A stretch of DNA of 6,358 nt from Cellvibrionaceae bacterium. GTDB taxonomy: Bacteria; Pseudomonadota; Gammaproteobacteria; Pseudomonadales; Cellvibrionaceae. This document shows, piece by piece, positions 6,074 to 6,358 of the stretch (its first letter is position 1; each line of letters opens with the position of its first letter). The notes below the pieces were generated by a model. It was given only the letters and a program-made list of their open reading frames with translations. It had not been told where the DNA came from and ran no database searches. The stretch covers positions 1-6,358 of the forward strand of contig JAOXRV010000436.1 in the NCBI GenBank assembly GCA_025800435.1, read 5' to 3'. Both the position numbers and the translations under genes were made by a program.

Positions 6074-6184
6074 GTTTGAGGGGTGGGGCGTACTTTCTCC
6101 GTTCCGAAAGCGCTGCATCAAGCAGCTGGCCCCCGTTTCATCCAGAAGCCTAGTCACTACGAAAGCACCCCCCACCCCTCAAAC
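6074..6184. repeat. 111-bp element with 24-bp inverted terminal arms
   Basis: Arms at 6074-6097 and 6161-6184 are inverted copies matching at 22 of 24 positions; they are G-rich on one strand (GTTTGAGGGGTGGGG...) and C-rich on the other. The 63-base centre contains a perfect 5-bp hairpin GCTGC-atcaa-GCAGC (6112-6126) and no open frame. The arm shares GGGTGGGGC and a following CTT tract with the arm of the window-end repeat (6300-6330), so the two may be diverged members of one repeat family. It is too short for a transposase. A mobile non-autonomous element, a structured RNA or a terminator-like repeat are all possible. A perfect TGCAAG-cc-CTTGCA palindrome follows at 6193-6206. Confidence 0.65.
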
Positions 6185-6266
6185 TTACATCGTGCAAGCC
6201 CTTGCAGCAGTGATGTCAGTGTTTTGTTCCTGTATGAATAAAGCTATAACTTAGCAGTATTGGTAT

Positions 6267-6299
6267 TACCTGCAAAATCTGACGGCTGGTTTGCAGGTA
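6267..6299. repeat. perfect 10-bp hairpin beside the end repeat
   Basis: TACCTGCAAA (6267-6276) and TTTGCAGGTA (6290-6299) are exact inverted copies with a 13-base loop. The second arm abuts the repeat arm starting at 6300. The near-match CCTGCAAAT, read on the minus strand at 108-116 beside the other repeat half, hints that this may be part of the same larger element. No T-tract follows, so a terminator role is not clear. Confidence 0.5.
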
Positions 6300-6358
6300 G
6301 AGCCTTGGGGTGGGGCAGTGCTTCTGGGGGCTTGGGAGCCAGGGATGGCGGACGAGAG
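6300..6358. repeat. left-hand part of a palindromic interspersed repeat
   Basis: The G-rich arm (6300-6330) is the inverted partner of the arm at 43-73. It is followed by an 8-base link and the 20-base core CCAGGGATGGCGGACGAGAG (6339-6358), identical to bases 1-20. The arm has G-runs at 6307-6310, 6312-6315, 6326-6330 and 6334-6336, which could form a G-quadruplex with one 10-base loop. The element is cut by the window edge. Confidence 0.75.

Noticed and set aside
6074..6184. Integron attC site
   Set aside because: The arm ends read GTTTGAG and CTCAAAC, which do not fit the GTTRRRY/RYYYAAC core-site pattern or orientation, and no integrase or cassette gene is nearby.
1..6358. Circular plasmid or phage because the first and last 20 bases match
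   Set aside because: Gene content is chromosomal, with no replication, partition, mobilisation or capsid gene. The matching ends lie inside a repeat element, which explains an assembly break. Circularity is not excluded but is the weaker reading.

Overview
The window looks like chromosomal DNA from a marine-type gammaproteobacterium, perhaps of the Cellvibrionales or a related group. The reasons are moderately GC-rich genes, an FNR/Anr-type box, an MmyB-like XRE regulator, an AGCS sodium:amino-acid symporter, and GC-rich interspersed palindromic repeats between genes. This placement is inference; no rRNA or other taxonomic marker is present.

Left half (142-3212, minus strand): a compact three-gene operon read right to left. 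It encodes a GT4-family glycosyltransferase, a class I SAM-dependent methyltransferase and an alpha/alpha-toroid protein of the kind usually auto-annotated as 'prenyltransferase'. The first two genes overlap by 13 bases, and the second stop codon directly abuts the third start. The likely theme is assembly or modification of a glycosylated, possibly lipid-linked, product at the cytoplasmic face of the membrane; the substrate is unknown.

Middle (3213-4572): a divergent promoter region with a perfect TATAAT leads into an XRE/MmyB-type regulator on the plus strand. The following 353-base gap is not empty. It holds a 38-residue single-pass membrane protein gene on the minus strand (4256-4372). 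A predicted stem-loop in that gene's leader contains its ribosome binding site. Further upstream lies a near-consensus FNR/Anr box, correctly spaced from a plausible -10. On the plus strand the same gap carries a good Shine-Dalgarno leading into mini-ORFs, and a candidate sigma-70 promoter for the next gene.

Right half (4573-5970, plus strand): a full-length AGCS sodium:alanine/glycine symporter, whose base composition falls markedly toward its 3' end. The last 388 bases (5971-6358) have no convincing gene. They contain an inverted-repeat element (6074-6184), a smaller perfect hairpin (6267-6299) and half of a larger palindromic repeat.

The two window ends carry complementary halves of the same repeat type. 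The first and last 20 bases are identical, and the flanking 31-base arms are inverted copies of each other (26/31 identical by hand). The simplest reading is a contig that stops at two copies of one interspersed repeat family.
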